A stretch of 64,000 nucleotides of DNA. Source: an uncultured Dorea sp. Lineage in GTDB: Bacteria; Bacillota; Clostridia; Lachnospirales; Lachnospiraceae. Shown here piece after piece: positions 26,494 through 35,203 of the stretch (the first letter of the stretch is position 1; each line of letters starts with the position of its first letter). The notes beneath the pieces were generated by a model that ran no database searches, was not told the DNA's origin, and saw only the letters and a list, made by a program, of their open reading frames with translations. Where the stretch lies: positions 1 to 64,000 of the forward strand of contig CAJTOH010000002.1 in NCBI GenBank assembly GCA_910577685.1. Direction: 5' to 3'. The translations under genes were made by a program, and so were the position numbers.

Positions 26494-27366
26494 CTAGAAT
26501 TCAATCTCCTTAATACTTTGCTCTAGACAGTAAAGTCTGTATTCTTCTATATAATCTCCTAAATGTTCTTCATAAACAAGATTACCAAATGCCTTGTTAA
26601 CATACCCCGTGAAATGAGACATTAACTTTAATATCCATCCAAAACCAGGAATAAGTAATACTCGCTTCCCATGGCACTTAGCTATCATTTGCACAAGCTG
26701 GCTTGTATTGATACATTCTTTATTACACGGCCAAAAAATACCTGCTTCCTCATTTTCAATTATAAGTCTAACAAATTCCGTAAGGTTCCCTACATAGAGC
26801 ATAGAGCGTTTATTCTCCACTTTCGGAAAGATTGGTAATTTTTGCGCCATTTTCTCGAGGATAGGAAAATTTCCCTTTCCTTCTTTTCCGTAAATCATTG
26901 GACAACGAAGAATAACAATTTTAAAGAAATCATCTGACAATTGTAGCAACCTCTTCTCTGCTTGAACCTTACTATCTCCATAAAAATTTGCAGGAGAATA
27001 ATCTGTCTTCATTGTAATTATTTTTTCTTTTCCAATCGGTGCCGAGTCACCATACACAATTGCAGAAGACATAAAAATAAATTGCTTCACACCGTCATTC
27101 TTAGCCTTCTTAGCGACATCCACGGCGAGATCCGTGTTAACTGTGTAGTACTTCTTCTTAACTTCCTCCGTCACATTTCCAATATCAGAGTGTGCTATCC
27201 CTGCAACATGATAGACAGTGTCAAAGAATGAAAAATCCTTTTCTGCCCACTTGCCATTTTTTGTATCAACAGTTGTAACGCTATATTTATCCGGATATGC
27301 TTCCAAATGCCTCTGAACAGATGTTCCAACAAAGGATCCTGCTCCAGTAATAATTACTTTTTTCAT
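26494..27366 (-). CDS. NAD-dependent epimerase (UDP-hexose 4-epimerase-like)
   Basis: A 290-aa extended short-chain dehydrogenase with VIITGAGSFVG at the start, SSAIVYG near residue 103, the catalytic YGDSK near residue 130 and RCPMIYG near residue 155. It is shorter than GalE and closer to WbpV/WcaG-type enzymes that act on nucleotide or lipid-linked sugars beside the priming transferase. The ATG overlaps the last codon of the degenerate sugar-transferase copy (AATGA). Substrate is not determinable. Confidence 0.82.
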   Translation of the reverse strand: MKKVIITGAGSFVGTSVQRHLEAYPDKYSVTTVDTKNGKWAEKDFSFFDTVYHVAGIAHSDIGNVTEEVKKKYYTVNTDLAVDVAKKAKNDGVKQFIFMSSAIVYGDSAPIGKEKIITMKTDYSPANFYGDSKVQAEKRLLQLSDDFFKIVILRCPMIYGKEGKGNFPILEKMAQKLPIFPKVENKRSMLYVGNLTEFVRLIIENEEAGIFWPCNKECINTSQLVQMIAKCHGKRVLLIPGFGWILKLMSHFTGYVNKAFGNLVYEEHLGDYIEEYRLYCLEQSIKEIEF

Positions 27367-27637
27367 TTTTTTGTTACCTCATACTTATGCATTGCTCCTG
27401 TTCCTCCTTCGACAATACCGCGTCCACGAGCGACATAGAAAACTGGGCTGAAATATCGACATATTCTTTCTAAGAGCATATGAGTAGGTACGTCATGCGG
27501 TGTAGACATTTTCATAGATCTGTATTTGTGAAGTTTAAACTATCGCTTCCCCCACGTCTTTGTTTAAATAAAATTATGCCAGAGGCGTCAATCACAAAAG
27601 AAAAGTATTTTTTCCCTCTGATATTTGTTATATTCAT
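27363..27637 (-). pseudogene. Remnant of a second priming sugar transferase
   Basis: The stretch between the intact sugar transferase and the epimerase still encodes parts of a second copy. From ATG at 27637 the frame reads FVIDASGIILFKQRR, then after a frame change FKLHKYRSMKMSTPHDVPTHML, matching the intact neighbour (LHKFRSMKMAAPHDMPTHML). It then skips roughly 80 residues straight to a C-terminal tail IVEGGTGAMHKYEVTKK. So it has one frameshift and one internal deletion. It is a scar of recombination or replacement of the priming enzyme. Confidence 0.85.
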
Positions 27638-27640
27638 TTA

Positions 27641-28327
27641 CTATCCCTCATCTCCATGTTGGTACTCATCATTTACATTTGCCTTATTTGTGGATCGACA
27701 CTGTTCATTTCTGTATAATGCTCCTGTTCCGCCTTCTACTACTCCTTCCATTTTAGTTATCGAAAAAATGGTGCCTATAAAACATCGACAATCAAATAAA
27801 AAGGCCGGAAGACCGCCCCTTTTTAGCTTCTTTACATACTCACCATCCAACTTTGCCTTTACTGGTATCTCCAGTTCATCTCTACCATTAATCTGCGCCC
27901 ATCCGGTAAGCCCTGGTTTTATATCATTTGCACCATATCTGTCTCTTTCCATCACCAAATTATCTTGATTCCATAACGCAGGGCGTGGACCAATGATGCT
28001 CATCTTTCCAATAAAAATATCCCATATTTGTGGTAATTCATCTAAACTAGACTTTCTAAGGAAAACTCCCACTCTAGTTATATATTGTTCCGGATTTTCT
28101 AGCATATGAGTAGGCATATCGTGGGGAGCAGCCATTTTCATAGAACGAAATTTATGAAGTTGAAAAGTACTTTTTCCCTTTCCAATACGCTTTTGCTTAA
28201 ATAGCACAGGTCCAGGGTCGTCAATAAACACCAATATTCCTAAAATTAAATAAAGCCAGGAAAAAAAAATTAACCCTGTTACTGAAAAAACAATATCTAT
28301 CAATCTTTTAAAAAATCTTTCATACAT
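27641..28327 (-). CDS. Priming undecaprenyl-phosphate sugar transferase (WcaJ/EpsL family)
   Basis: A 228-aa initiating phosphoglycosyltransferase that loads the first sugar phosphate on the lipid carrier at the membrane. One N-terminal membrane helix (residues 10-35) is followed by PVLFKQKRIGKG, the LHKFRSMKM motif near residue 57, RKSSLDELPQIWDIF near residue 90 with the catalytic Asp-Glu pair, IIGPRPAL and PGLTGWAQINGR. All are signatures of the family. It ends with an unusual Asn/Glu-rich tail. It is the first committed step of the repeat unit made by the downstream genes. Confidence 0.95.
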   Translation of the reverse strand: MYERFFKRLIDIVFSVTGLIFFSWLYLILGILVFIDDPGPVLFKQKRIGKGKSTFQLHKFRSMKMAAPHDMPTHMLENPEQYITRVGVFLRKSSLDELPQIWDIFIGKMSIIGPRPALWNQDNLVMERDRYGANDIKPGLTGWAQINGRDELEIPVKAKLDGEYVKKLKRGGLPAFLFDCRCFIGTIFSITKMEGVVEGGTGALYRNEQCRSTNKANVNDEYQHGDEG

Positions 28328-28367
28328 AAAGGATTATACCTCTTGTTATTTTGATATAAAGTTCACT

Positions 28368-28604
28368 TTAAAAGAAACTTATATTTTCTTCCCCTATCCA
28401 GTTTATTTCTGGTCCTTTATTCTCGGTAATTGTCAATTCAACTATATCATTAATAGCTTTAATGCACGTCACAATATAATGTTTTTCAAATATAGCTGAA
28501 GCTGCTGACTTTCCGTCTTTGAATTCTCTTTTACGTCCATCTTCAAAAACTATGACAACAGGAGATCGAATCTTTTCGATTTCAGGATTTAATTTATATG
28601 TCAT
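28368..28604 (-). CDS. Small hypothetical protein
   Basis: 78 aa, not recognised. It reads as a compact alternating beta/alpha protein (VVIVFEDGRKREFKDGKS near the start) with no signal peptide or membrane helix. An AGGAG-like site lies before the ATG, and the gap to the sugar transferase is only 40 bases, so it is probably a true operon gene. No function can be proposed. Confidence 0.6.
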   Translation of the reverse strand: MTYKLNPEIEKIRSPVVIVFEDGRKREFKDGKSAASAIFEKHYIVTCIKAINDIVELTITENKGPEINWIGEENISFF

Positions 28605-28969
28605 TTTTTACTCCTTTTATTACAAATTTGCCTTGCATCACGATTCAACCATACTTACTACTAATACAGTATAAAAATTGACACGAAAATTCTACTAACA
28701 AAAAGTCTGGTTTGTCGTATTCTTTGTTTCATCTCTCTTTAATTTTCGTATATTCCCATTACTCCGGCGCAATAGATTTTTTTATTTATTTAATCCTGTC
28801 ATTTACCTGCTTGTTTTTATTTCAATTCCTTCTCTTTCTTTATCTCTTCATAAAGCTTCAGGATACATACTTTTTCTGATACATCAATCCCTACTCTTCT
28901 TATTTACGAAGGATGTAGTTAATCCAAACAGAGCCACTCCAAACCAATTACCACTTATTACAAAAAAAT

Positions 28970-29016
28970 AAGTGCAAAGATCAAAGCAGTAATGATATGC
29001 TTTATCTTTTACACTT
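28970..29016. repeat. Imperfect hairpin downstream of the AAA-ATPase gene
   Basis: Arms AAGTGCAAAGATCAAAGCA and TGCTTTATCTTTTACACTT pair with two small bulges around a nine-base loop. It lies 18 bases beyond a second, perfect hairpin (29034-29057). The remaining 28605-28969 stretch is AT-rich and I see no gene in it. Confidence 0.55.
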
Positions 29017-29033
29017 ATATGGAACTAAACAAA

Positions 29034-29057
29034 TAGGAGCCCTACTAAAGGCTCCTA
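29034..29057 (-). terminator. Terminator of the AAA-ATPase gene
   Basis: Perfect 8-bp stem TAGGAGCC / GGCTCCTA with an eight-base loop, 28 bases past the stop, followed on the minus strand by TTTGTTTAG. If it works fully, the genes downstream need readthrough (LoaP) or their own promoter. Confidence 0.7.
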
Positions 29058-29084
29058 CTTCACATCATCTATGCTCACTCTACC

Positions 29085-30665
29085 CTACCTAACCCATTCC
29101 TCAATCAAGCACTCATACTCTTTTCTCTCTCGATCATAATTCACTCCAACCAACAATACCTTTCCTTCATATCCTTCTATTCCCTTCACATACTCCCTGT
29201 TCCTAATCTGTTCAATCGCCTCTCCGGCAGATTTCCCATACTTTAATTCAACAATCATCGCTGGCTTATCTGAATATCTTCTAGGGAGAAATACAATATC
29301 GGCATATCCTTTTCCTGTCGGCATCTCACGGATCAACGTGTAATCATTCACTGCATTATAGTATGCCAATGTTATTACGCAGCTCAGTGCATTCTCATCA
29401 TTATAAGTCAATATCGAAGTATTTGACATATGCACTTCTCTAATTCCTTTCGAAACAGCCTCACAATCCATTCTCCAAGTTGCCTCTAATAAAAGCTCCG
29501 ACTCCTGTATTGCCCGTGCAACCGGATACCACTCGCTCTTCTGAATCGCACCAGAAAACGCGCTTCGAACCTCTTCATTCGGAATATAAGCTTCTCTCTT
29601 ATCCTTGTCATATGCAAGATATCCCAGATGAATCAGCACCGTCAGAACATCGTCCTTACTTTTAAAACTAGCCATATCATTTTCAAAACTATCTGTATTG
29701 ACCTTACTTCGTTCCCCCGCAAGCATGCCGACAACAGTATCCTTAAGGCCATTAAAATTCATGCTGATATAATCCTTCAATGATTCATATGTCTCTGTTT
29801 TACTCCAATAATTGTCATAATCCCGCATCATAATTGCTTGTACAACGGAATTAGGATTATAAATATGTTTCATACAGGAAAAGGAATAACCATCATACCA
29901 TCTCTCCATTTCTTCATAATCCATATCATACTTTTGACAAAGATTTCTTACTTCCTCTTCTGTAAAACCCACATATTTTGACAAACTTTTAGGATTTATC
30001 ATCGTAAACTCATAAAAATTATTTAGCGCGGACTCTGTACCATATTTCTTCACAGGAAGGATTCCAGTTATATACGCTAGTTTCACAAATCTTTTCGATG
30101 CTGCCCCCTTAAATAATCCCCGCAATAATTCCAGATATTCCTTTTGTGTAGCTATATCATTCTTATATTCCCTAAAAATAGCATCCCACTCATCAATTAT
30201 AATCACAAATACAGCCTCTTTCGATTCGTTAAGTTGAGCCAATGCATTTCGTAAATCATTTTCATCCTCTTTTAATATTCCGGGATATATCTTATTTAGT
30301 TCTTCAATAACTTCCTTGTTAATCCTTCTTAATATATCTACAGAATTATCCCCATATCTCCGAAAATCTGTGATGTCCAATCGTATGACATTGTAATGGT
30401 TCATATGCTCTTCGTAACTCTCAGATTCTGCAATCCTGTAATTCTGAAATAGATCTTTGGAATTACAACCTTTTCCATAATATGCTGCCAACATCTCTGC
30501 AGCTATTGATTTCCCAAATCTTCTTGGCCTGCTTACACAAATGCACCTCTGCTCAGTTCCAATCACATCATTCGTATATTCAAGCAACCCTGTTTTATCT
30601 ACATATATCTTAGAATTAACGGCCATTCTAAAGCCTTCATTCCCTGGATTCACATATATTCCCAT
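29085..30665 (-). CDS. AAA-ATPase-like / PD-(D/E)XK nuclease-like protein (DUF1703 type)
   Basis: A 526-aa protein of the gut-bacterial family with an N-terminal AAA-ATPase-like domain and a C-terminal restriction-nuclease-like domain. VSRPRRFGKSIAAEML near residue 44 is the P-loop region and VFVIIIDEWDAIF near residue 150 the Walker B. The C-terminal end has YADIVFLPRR...AMIVELKYGKS, a D...ExK nuclease core near residues 460-480. Members are often present in many copies per genome and behave like selfish or defence-related genes, but their role is unknown. It is flanked by gene-poor AT-rich DNA and interrupts the capsule operon between loaP and the sugar transferase genes. Confidence 0.85.
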   Translation of the reverse strand: MGIYVNPGNEGFRMAVNSKIYVDKTGLLEYTNDVIGTEQRCICVSRPRRFGKSIAAEMLAAYYGKGCNSKDLFQNYRIAESESYEEHMNHYNVIRLDITDFRRYGDNSVDILRRINKEVIEELNKIYPGILKEDENDLRNALAQLNESKEAVFVIIIDEWDAIFREYKNDIATQKEYLELLRGLFKGAASKRFVKLAYITGILPVKKYGTESALNNFYEFTMINPKSLSKYVGFTEEEVRNLCQKYDMDYEEMERWYDGYSFSCMKHIYNPNSVVQAIMMRDYDNYWSKTETYESLKDYISMNFNGLKDTVVGMLAGERSKVNTDSFENDMASFKSKDDVLTVLIHLGYLAYDKDKREAYIPNEEVRSAFSGAIQKSEWYPVARAIQESELLLEATWRMDCEAVSKGIREVHMSNTSILTYNDENALSCVITLAYYNAVNDYTLIREMPTGKGYADIVFLPRRYSDKPAMIVELKYGKSAGEAIEQIRNREYVKGIEGYEGKVLLVGVNYDRERKEYECLIEEWVR

Positions 30666-30794
30666 ATATTATATTCCCTTAATATAGCATAATCATTTTT
30701 TATTAATATCTTCTGCATTAATTATACTATCCCGATAATTGTTTATCAACTTAGGAATTATAATATATTCCGATAATTATTATTTTCACTATCT

Positions 30795-31301
30795 TTACAA
30801 CTTCGCCACAATCTCTACTCCCATCTGCACCGTCTGTACCCGTCCAAACATCGGAACCTCCAGCCATGCCTTCCTTTTATGCCTGTCAATCTTCCTGATT
30901 AGCCCTTCCATCCCCATCAACGGCCCGGAAGTAATCCTTACATGCGACTGCTCAATTATGCCTTCCGACATTTCTACAATCTGATTTTCCCCGCCGATTC
31001 CCTGCATAAACGCAATCTCTTCTTCCTGAAGCGGTACAATCTCCCTCCCAGTTCCTATGATTTTTGTAAGTCCGATCACTCCGTGAAGCTGGTCATAAAG
31101 TGTTTCCAATTTCTCTGAAATCATAAAAACGTATCCGGGAAACAAGACCTTTTCCAAAGTAGTCCATCTTCCACGAATACGTTTCGATTCTTCATAATAA
31201 GGGATAAAGCAGCGCTCCAGCACTTCTCCGGACATCTGCTTCTCACATTGTATCCGAATACTTTCCTCCGTGCCTGTGCGCACCTGCACAACATACCACA
31301 T
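30795..31301 (-). CDS. loaP: NusG-family antiterminator LoaP
   Basis: A 168-aa specialised NusG paralogue. The NGN domain spans residues 1-105 (WYVVQVRTGTEE, the conserved LFPGYVF near residue 52) and the C-terminal KOW domain begins near residue 112 (SHVRITSGPLMGMEG). LoaP proteins bind RNA polymerase, and a leader RNA hairpin, and let it read through terminators in long operons for capsules or antibiotics. It is placed inside the capsule operon, downstream of the cpsBCD module and upstream of the variable glycosyltransferase region. GGAG precedes the ATG. Confidence 0.92.
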   Translation of the reverse strand: MWYVVQVRTGTEESIRIQCEKQMSGEVLERCFIPYYEESKRIRGRWTTLEKVLFPGYVFMISEKLETLYDQLHGVIGLTKIIGTGREIVPLQEEEIAFMQGIGGENQIVEMSEGIIEQSHVRITSGPLMGMEGLIRKIDRHKRKAWLEVPMFGRVQTVQMGVEIVAKL

Positions 31302-31404
31302 GGCAATTCTCCTATTCTATTACCGACGCCACCCAAAGGCATTGCCGTTATCCCTTGCCTTATCCTAATTTATTCTATTTCTTAGTACACCCCGAATTAA
31401 GAGC

Positions 31405-31461
31405 CTGAAAATAGAGACCGAATCTTCCCTCTCTTCCGAAAGCTCCTGCCTCCATTTTCAG
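31405..31461 (-). promoter_or_regulatory. Stem-loop upstream of loaP, candidate leader RNA element
   Basis: In the 412 bases between the CapD-type gene and loaP there is no credible gene. A 12-bp stem forms in minus-strand RNA from CTGAAAATGGAG and CTCTATTTTCAG (one G-U pair), enclosing a 33-base purine-rich loop with a small inner hairpin. No T-tract follows, so it is not a simple terminator. It may be a leader structure used by LoaP; this is inference. Confidence 0.4.
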
Positions 31462-31713
31462 CCAAAATAAAAACTGCCCCTCCAAGACATCTCTGCACTT
31501 CCTCCTCACTCTAAAAAAGGGTATGCTTCGCCATTCTGTCTTTCCTGGGCAGATTCCAACTACAATCATAACATCCCAATTTTCCAAACGCGGCAAGGCG
31601 ACGATTTGAAACCTTAAGATTTTATTCGGTAATGTAAACACGCTAAACTTATACTACTACAACATCACAATAACTGCAACAATAACTTATCTGCAGCCAC
31701 ACTACAGCCGCAA

Positions 31714-33579
31714 CTACTTCTTATAATGATAGGTTGGTACAATCTCCGCCACAATCTCTTTAATTCTGGCAGAATCCTGTCTGCTAACCTTATCAAGCAT
31801 TTTTAACTTCTCTTCAAACCATTCGTCATCCATATCTATAGGATGTCCGATATGGATCATCTCATTCGCCGTATCCTGAAGTCCTTCTTCATCCATAAGA
31901 AGTTCCTCATACAGCTTCTCGCCGGGTCTAAGACCCGTATATACAATCGGTATCTCAACGTCTGGCTCATACCCTGACAATCTAATCAAGTTTCTAGCCA
32001 TGTCGTCAATCCTCACCGGATCTCCCATATCCAGAACGAAGATCTCTCCGCCTTCCGCATAATAGGAGGCCTGCAGCACCAATGATACTGCTTCCGGTAT
32101 TGTCATAAAATACCGAATAATGTCTTTGTCTGTAACGGTCACCGGACCGCCCTCTGCAATCTGTTTCTTAAAGAGCGGAATCACACTTCCGTTGCTCCCC
32201 AGAACATTTCCGAAACGTACTGCTACAAAGTCCGTATCTGACTTACGGTTCATCATCTGTACGACCATCTCGCACAGACGCTTGGACGCACCCATAATAT
32301 TCGTGGGATTAACCGCCTTATCCGTAGATATCAAAACGAATTTCTTAGCGCCTACCTTGGCCGCCGCCATAGCGGTCTTATATGTGCCGAGCACATTATT
32401 CTTGATCGCCTCATTCGGACTCTCTTCCATAAGCGGAACATGCTTATGCGCAGCCGCATGATACACAATGTCCGGCTTGTAGGTATGCATTACCTGATTG
32501 ATACGGTTACTGTTACGTACCGAACCGATCAAAACCGCCAGATCAAGCTGCGGATACGCTCTTCTCAATTCCTGCTGAATCTCATATGCATTATTCTCAT
32601 AGATATCGAATATAATCAATTGTTTCGGCTTCGCCTTTGCAATCTGTCTGCACAGCTCGCTGCCGATAGAGCCGCCGCCTCCGGTAACCAGAACTTTCCG
32701 TCCCCGAATAGCGCGGAAGATCTCGTCATTATTTACTCTAACCTGAGCTCTTCCTAACAAGTCTGCGATATCCACATCACGAAGTTTACTGACGCTGACT
32801 TCTCCGTTCACCAGTTGATATACTCCTGGTACTGTCTGAAGCCTGCATTTTGTCTCTTTACATATATTCAGAATTTCCTTCTGATTCTTTCCTGTGGTTG
32901 CTGGGATCGCGTAGATTATGTGATTAATCTTATATCTGTGAACCATAGTCAGGATATCGTTGCGATTCCCCACAATCGGTATACCTTCCAATACTCGGCC
33001 TATCTTATTCGGATTATCGTCAATCACGCAGCAGACTTTCGTGTGCAGCCTTCTGCTATTAATCAACTCCCTGATTAATGTCTGTCCTGCCGCGCCGCCG
33101 CCGATTACCATGATACGATTCTGCTCTTCTTCCTCCGCGCCTTCCCTGCCTCCGAAATAAGACTGAAACATTCGGTAAGAGAAACGCAGCGCCGTCGTCA
33201 TGCAGAAACTAATAATAAATCCCATGAAATAGTATGCTTTAGGCATCCGCAGATGCATAAACATAATGCCTATGCCATATACCGGCAATAATACTACGTA
33301 GGCGGCAATACTCATCTGCAATTCTGAAATACTTGCCAGCCTCCATATACTGTGATAAAGCCGGAACGCATAAAACACTACGATAGTAGATGCAATCCAG
33401 AACGGCATAGACCACAGATAGCCGCTCCGGTATGCTTCCGGAATAGATGAAAAGGAGAAGTCGAATCGAAGGATCAGCGCCACGCCATAGGATATCACGA
33501 CAAAAAGTGAATCCAGAAACGCCACCAAAATCGCCTGATGAACCCAAGGCACTCCTTTGCCTTCTAATAGCTTATTCAT
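31714..33579 (-). CDS. CapD/FlaA1-type nucleotide-sugar 4,6-dehydratase, membrane-bound
   Basis: A 621-aa protein with four or five N-terminal membrane helices (residues 12-130), a first nucleotide-binding region (VIGGGAAGQTLIRE near residue 154) and a catalytic dehydratase domain from about residue 280 (VTGGGGSIGSELCRQI). The active-site segment STDKAVNPTNIMGASK has Met in place of the usual Tyr of YxxxK, as is normal in this branch (PglF, WbpM, CapD). It would make a UDP-4-keto-6-deoxy-GlcNAc type sugar, commonly for the first sugar of the repeat. The ATG overlaps the stop of the tiny upstream gene. Confidence 0.92.
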   Translation of the reverse strand: MNKLLEGKGVPWVHQAILVAFLDSLFVVISYGVALILRFDFSFSSIPEAYRSGYLWSMPFWIASTIVVFYAFRLYHSIWRLASISELQMSIAAYVVLLPVYGIGIMFMHLRMPKAYYFMGFIISFCMTTALRFSYRMFQSYFGGREGAEEEEQNRIMVIGGGAAGQTLIRELINSRRLHTKVCCVIDDNPNKIGRVLEGIPIVGNRNDILTMVHRYKINHIIYAIPATTGKNQKEILNICKETKCRLQTVPGVYQLVNGEVSVSKLRDVDIADLLGRAQVRVNNDEIFRAIRGRKVLVTGGGGSIGSELCRQIAKAKPKQLIIFDIYENNAYEIQQELRRAYPQLDLAVLIGSVRNSNRINQVMHTYKPDIVYHAAAHKHVPLMEESPNEAIKNNVLGTYKTAMAAAKVGAKKFVLISTDKAVNPTNIMGASKRLCEMVVQMMNRKSDTDFVAVRFGNVLGSNGSVIPLFKKQIAEGGPVTVTDKDIIRYFMTIPEAVSLVLQASYYAEGGEIFVLDMGDPVRIDDMARNLIRLSGYEPDVEIPIVYTGLRPGEKLYEELLMDEEGLQDTANEMIHIGHPIDMDDEWFEEKLKMLDKVSRQDSARIKEIVAEIVPTYHYKK

Positions 33580-33703
33580 ACCTGCTTCTCAACCTGTTTC
33601 CAATCATCTTATTATTTCTTACTACGAAGATTACAACACCAACCAAGATTACTATCCCGGCAGCAATAATAGCTCTCTGCGGATCAATTACATTCATTAT
33701 CAT
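33572..33703 (-). CDS. Tiny single-pass membrane protein
   Basis: 43 aa: MIMNVIDPQRAII followed by one hydrophobic helix (AAGIVILVGVVIFVV) and a basic tail RNNKMIGNRLRSRYE. The ATG at 33703 overlaps the LCP stop (ATGA) and its own stop overlaps the start of the CapD-type gene, so it is translationally coupled on both sides. That arrangement argues that it is real. It might be a small partner or anchor of the LCP or dehydratase enzyme; no family recognised. Confidence 0.65.
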   Translation of the reverse strand: MIMNVIDPQRAIIAAGIVILVGVVIFVVRNNKMIGNRLRSRYE

Positions 33704-35157
33704 CCTTCGTTCTCCCCTTCTATTTTCTTCATCTTTCTTGATATATCTGAAACAACCGCTTCGTCCGGCCACATCACATATAATTGCTGCGCTCCCGACG
33801 AAAAGCATGCCTGTTTGTCTCCGCTTCCTGTTGCCGCCGTAGTTTCAATCTCCCATGCAGCACGTTCCGAGAGCTGCATGTTAATAAACTTCGCCATCTC
33901 ATCCCGTGTCATATTGGTCTCCACACAGTCTGCAACATTGTCTAATATTTCATTCGCCTGAAAAAGAATATCCGGAAACATTATCCTCTCCAGAATCGCC
34001 TTCAAAATCGCTTCCTGATTCTTTCCGCGTTGGTTATCTCCATCTTTAAAGCTGTGTCTTTCTCTTGCAAATGCAAGCGCCTGTTCTCCATTCAGATGAT
34101 TCATGCCCGTCTTAAAGCTGTAACCACCTGCTTCAAAGGCATACTCGGATTCTACGTTAACTCCTCCGAGTGCATCTACAATTGTAATCAATGATGTAAA
34201 ATTCACTCTTGCGAAATAAGAGATGTCAATGTCATAGATGTTCTCCAAAGTCGCCATTGACCTGTCTACGCCGTATATTCCGGCATGGGTCAGCTTGTCT
34301 CTCGCCTCCCCGGATACCCCTGGAATCTGTACGTAATAATCTCTCGGCGTCGTCGTCAGAAGAATCTTCTTAGTTACCGGATTCACCGTCATAATAATAT
34401 TAACGTCGCTCCGGCTGTTCGTACTGATCGAACCGGCCACATCTATTCCGCTGATGTATATATTAAACGCTTTCTCTATGTCTGTTTCTTCTTTCTCAAT
34501 CTCTGTCTCAATACCATATTGATACAGAACCCTCACCTGATCTGAGTATCCTTCTATAGCTTCTTCGATTACGCTTCCATAAGCCTCATTATAAATAGCT
34601 GCTTCGATTCTGCCGCTGAGCAGTGCTTCCGCCTCGTCTATAATCGTCTCGCTCTCAATCAGCTTAATCTCCCGGCCAACTTTCTTCTCAACATCCTTCA
34701 CCATTAATGTGTTGTTATTCTGATCTAAAGTTGTCTGTATACCAAATCGATAGTTCTTAGCATCTTCTATCTTCTCTGCCGGATCCTCATTCCTGACAAC
34801 AACAATCATATTATCCGTCTTATATGCCGCTCCTCCTACATTCTTGAGAACCGACTCTGCCTTCGCCAGATATATGATTCCTATTCCTAAAATAAGGCTG
34901 ACTATAATACTCAAAACCGCGCCGACAATATTACCCTTGTCGCCTGAAAACTGAAAGCCAAAAGCTTCTCCAAGCAAGATGAATACCACTCCGAGCATTG
35001 CAAGGAGTACGATTACAGCAATCAGAAGAAATCTGCCCGGTATCATACCGCTCTTCCACAAAAGAGCGGAAAATCCGGCCGATACGATCAACTGAAGCAA
35101 AAATATCATCTTACCGATTATACTTTTTCCCTTCCTCTTGGTGAGGTAATACCCCAT
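33700..35157 (-). CDS. LytR-CpsA-Psr (LCP) family glycopolymer ligase
   Basis: LCP enzymes attach finished glycopolymers from the lipid carrier to peptidoglycan. This 485-aa protein has three N-terminal hydrophobic segments (residues 15-110), an accessory domain, and the LCP core from about residue 235. The core has RSDVNIIMTVNPVTKKILLTT-type strand, TTPRDYYVQIPG, DKLTHAGIYG and the C-terminal AFARERHSFKDGDNQRG with the conserved Arg residues. It ends in a basic/acidic tail. Its place next to cpsBCD is usual for capsule anchoring. Confidence 0.92.
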   Translation of the reverse strand: MGYYLTKRKGKSIIGKMIFLLQLIVSAGFSALLWKSGMIPGRFLLIAVIVLLAMLGVVFILLGEAFGFQFSGDKGNIVGAVLSIIVSLILGIGIIYLAKAESVLKNVGGAAYKTDNMIVVVRNEDPAEKIEDAKNYRFGIQTTLDQNNNTLMVKDVEKKVGREIKLIESETIIDEAEALLSGRIEAAIYNEAYGSVIEEAIEGYSDQVRVLYQYGIETEIEKEETDIEKAFNIYISGIDVAGSISTNSRSDVNIIMTVNPVTKKILLTTTPRDYYVQIPGVSGEARDKLTHAGIYGVDRSMATLENIYDIDISYFARVNFTSLITIVDALGGVNVESEYAFEAGGYSFKTGMNHLNGEQALAFARERHSFKDGDNQRGKNQEAILKAILERIMFPDILFQANEILDNVADCVETNMTRDEMAKFINMQLSERAAWEIETTAATGSGDKQACFSSGAQQLYVMWPDEAVVSDISRKMKKIEGENEG

Positions 35158-35203
35158 ATACCAATCTCCCCTATCCGGCCAAAACCGTGTTCGGCAACTC
35201 CGT

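Noticed and set aside
31375..31641. An 88-codon open frame between the CapD-type gene and loaP
   Set aside because: No ribosome-binding site or family resemblance; it spans the leader stem-loop. Treated as non-coding.
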